Assembly: GCF_016906535.1 (NCBI RefSeq)
Contig: NC_057384.1
Location: forward strand, 558,001-622,000
DNA from: Rhizoctonia solani
Lineage: Eukaryota > Basidiomycota > Agaricomycetes > Cantharellales > Ceratobasidiaceae
Direction: 5' to 3'
Length of the DNA: 64,000 nucleotides
Below are positions 63,448 to 64,000 of the stretch, piece by piece (within the stretch, counting starts at the first letter, position 1; each line of letters begins with the position of its first letter). Under the pieces are notes generated by a model, which had not been told where the DNA came from, did not search any database, and saw nothing but the letters and a program-made list of their open reading frames with translations. A program made the translations under genes and the position numbers.

Positions 63448-64000
63448 CTTTTCCCGACTCGACATCCTCGGCAACCTTAGCTACCTCCTTGACTGTGGCT
63501 TTCCAGCCATTGGGGCACTGTTTGATGCCATGTCCCTTTTGCCCGCACTTGACACAAAGACCAGATGCGCGGCGACGGTCTCGTTCTTCCGGCGTGACGT
63601 AGTTAGGGTCCTTGGATAAGCGGACCCGTTGGGTGGTGGTGGTGGAAGTGGTCGCGGTGACCAAGGACTTGGCAGGGGCTTTTTTGGGGCGATTCTCCTC
63701 ATTTTTGCGGCGGATGTTGTCTATTTTTATGGCAGCCGCAAAAATTGCTTCGAGTTCGTCGGGGATGCTATCCTTGGTTGATAGCAACTCCTTGACCTTC
63801 CAGTGGAGGCCTCGCGTGAACTGCGCGATGTAGGCTTCCTTGTTCCAGTCCAGTTCCGCCATGAGATTGCGGAATTCCGTGACGTACTCGGAGGTTGTGG
63901 TGGATTGGGAGAGTGCCGCAATTTTCCTGGCGGCAGCCCGCTTGGCGTCGGGGTCGGCAAAGGCCTCTTTAAATTTGGCCGTTAAAGCCTGGATGGTAGT
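63443..64000 (-). CDS. B7 Gag, C-terminal part, cut by window edge
   Basis: Open from the window end: LTAKFKEAFADPDAKR, YVTEFRNLMAELDWNKEAY, KVKELLSTKDSIPD and zinc knuckle CVKCGQKGHGIKQC, ending ESGKD-stop (TCG GGA AAA GAT TAA). The N-terminus is missing because of the window. Confidence 0.92.
   Translation of the reverse strand, partial: TTIQALTAKFKEAFADPDAKRAAARKIAALSQSTTTSEYVTEFRNLMAELDWNKEAYIAQFTRGLHWKVKELLSTKDSIPDELEAIFAAAIKIDNIRRKNEENRPKKAPAKSLVTATTSTTTTQRVRLSKDPNYVTPEERDRRRASGLCVKCGQKGHGIKQCPNGWKATVKEVAKVAEDVESGKD
63449..63455 (-). promoter_or_regulatory. Candidate -1 frameshift heptamer GGGAAAA, B7
   Basis: G GGA AAA in the gag frame two codons before the stop; -1 reading continues AGA TTA AAG TCG into pol. 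Confidence 0.62.

Larger units (their letters stand above)
59467..64000 (-). mobile_element. Element B7, family B retrotransposon, running off the right edge
   Basis: 3' LTR 59467-60027, pol and most of gag are present; gag N-terminus, leader and 5' LTR lie outside. Left flank CAATT is the expected TSD. Open frames and intact catalytic motifs make it a second candidate autonomous copy. Confidence 0.93.

Overview
The window is eukaryotic and looks like a filamentous basidiomycete (Agaricomycetes; a Rhizoctonia-like species is my best guess, not proven). The basis is short introns (about 50-65 nt) with GT...AG ends, a family of multi-exon fungal P450 genes, a fungal LIM-domain gene, and very many Ty3/Gypsy chromoviral LTR retrotransposons.

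Layout. 1-38.0 kb and 51.6-57.9 kb and 59.5-64 kb are retrotransposon DNA. I distinguish two coding Gypsy families: A (LTR about 583 bp, TGTTGTAGACAC...TCTAGGACA) and B (LTR about 561 bp, TGTTA(C/T)AA...GTGTACRACA). There are also solo-LTR-like families without a coding member here: C (1.1-1.3 kb, TGTTAT...ATAACA), D (ends TGTCATGACC...GGTCATGACA), E (442 bp) and F (173 bp). Target-site duplications (TSDs) allow the insertions to be peeled apart. In 2.1-22.2 kb the order is: host sequence > B0 (+, TSD CTCTG) > solo LTR-C (TSD AGTTA) > B1 (-, TSD GTTTA) > B2 (-, TSD ACTAC), plus a solo LTR-B (TSD CAGCC) inside B1. In 22.2-30.9 kb a D repeat holds an LTR-B (TSD CCTTG), itself hit by a solo LTR-A (CAGAC) and a full A element, A4 (TATAC). 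30.9-38.0 kb is a pile of LTRs inside LTRs.

The gene island is 38.4-51.6 kb plus 57.9-59.5 kb. It contains P450-1 (decayed), P450-2 (13 exons, coherent 528-codon model), a LIM-domain gene (6 exons, 403 aa), a P450 relic, and P450-3. P450-3 is broken by a solo LTR in intron 1, by a nonsense codon, and by the young full-length element B6 in an exon. P450-1 plus a 3' fragment of the LIM gene is a tandem duplicate of P450-2 plus LIM. Small MITE-like elements punctuate the island. B7 enters at 59,467 and runs off the right edge; it may truncate another host gene.

How it works together. The Gypsy elements encode Gag (zinc knuckle) and Pol (protease, RT, RNase H, integrase, chromodomain), with pol in the -1 frame and a G GGA AAA heptamer just before the gag stop in four of five junctions. 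Directly after the 5' LTR both families carry a primer-binding sequence complementary to their own LTR about 33 nt downstream of the TATA box, the arrangement known from Tf1-type self-priming. Old copies decay mainly by CpG to TpG/CpA changes. I found no CRISPR, rRNA or canonical tRNA gene.
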